Source: Elusimicrobiota bacterium
GTDB lineage: Bacteria > Elusimicrobiota > Elusimicrobia > UBA1565 > UBA9628
Direction of reading: 5' to 3'
Length of the DNA stretch: 13,654 nucleotides
NCBI GenBank assembly: GCA_023700845.1
Contig: JAMPYD010000022.1
Location: forward strand, 1 to 13,654
Shown: positions 13,620-13,654 of the stretch, piece after piece
How the letters are laid out: each line of letters opens with the position of its first letter
Numbering within the stretch: the stretch's first letter is position 1
Notes under the pieces: model-generated
Databases searched by the model: none
The model's input: only the letters and a program-made list of their open reading frames with translations
What the model was told of the DNA's origin: nothing
Position numbers and translations under genes: made by a program

Positions 13620-13654
13620 ATGATCAAACACGCTCTTTCCCTTTATATCGCCCT
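13620..13654 (+). CDS. Start of a gene cut by the window end, probable signal peptide
   Basis: The ATG opens MIKHALSLYIA, a basic then hydrophobic run that fits the beginning of a signal peptide or membrane anchor. Only 11 codons are visible, so no family can be named. The TATACT just upstream supports this start. It is divergent from the aminopeptidase. Confidence 0.45.
   Translation, partial: MIKHALSLYIA

Overview
The window is very GC-rich bacterial DNA, densely coding, with codons ending mostly in C or G. Three exported proteins share an unusual N-terminus: a signal peptide cut before Gln, then a long Ala/Pro/Leu/Ser-rich linker containing strings such as APSLAAPALAPALAA. I associate this style with Elusimicrobiota genomes, so that phylum is my best guess. 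It rests on memory of protein style, with no marker gene to confirm it.

Layout, left to right. Positions 1-7318 (+) hold one tightly packed run: the 3' end of a multi-spanning membrane protein; a secreted GH13 alpha-amylase-family enzyme; a second GH13 enzyme overlapping it, with C-terminal beta-sandwich modules; a 350-residue membrane protein that looks distantly related to the first gene; and a GT1 glycosyltransferase starting at TTG. Spacing and overlaps suggest one transcript that handles alpha-glucan or another envelope glycan. Positions 7341-8935 (+) hold an adenosine-deaminase-family enzyme and, 2 nt later, a small cupin protein. A short convergent intergenic region with two dyads follows (8936-8985).

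Positions 8986-13442 (-) hold a two-gene unit read leftward: a large exported M1 zinc aminopeptidase and, 2 nt after it, an exported protein with all four HAD-phosphatase motifs. The last ~115 residues of the aminopeptidase are not peptidase. They match the Xre/MbcA/ParS antitoxin family (HTH-like part plus toxin-binding part), in frame with no intervening stop. An exported peptidase fused to a normally cytoplasmic antitoxin module is the most surprising thing here. A ~177-bp divergent region separates this unit from a new gene that begins at 13620 (+) and runs off the window.

Other threads: three likely transcription-unit starts carry a -10-like hexamer only 6-7 nt before the ATG and no useful Shine-Dalgarno, suggesting leaderless mRNAs, whereas genes inside the first run have Shine-Dalgarno sites. 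Two genes contain internal blocks with clearly AT-richer codon use than their flanks. No RNA genes, insertion sequences or CRISPR arrays were seen.
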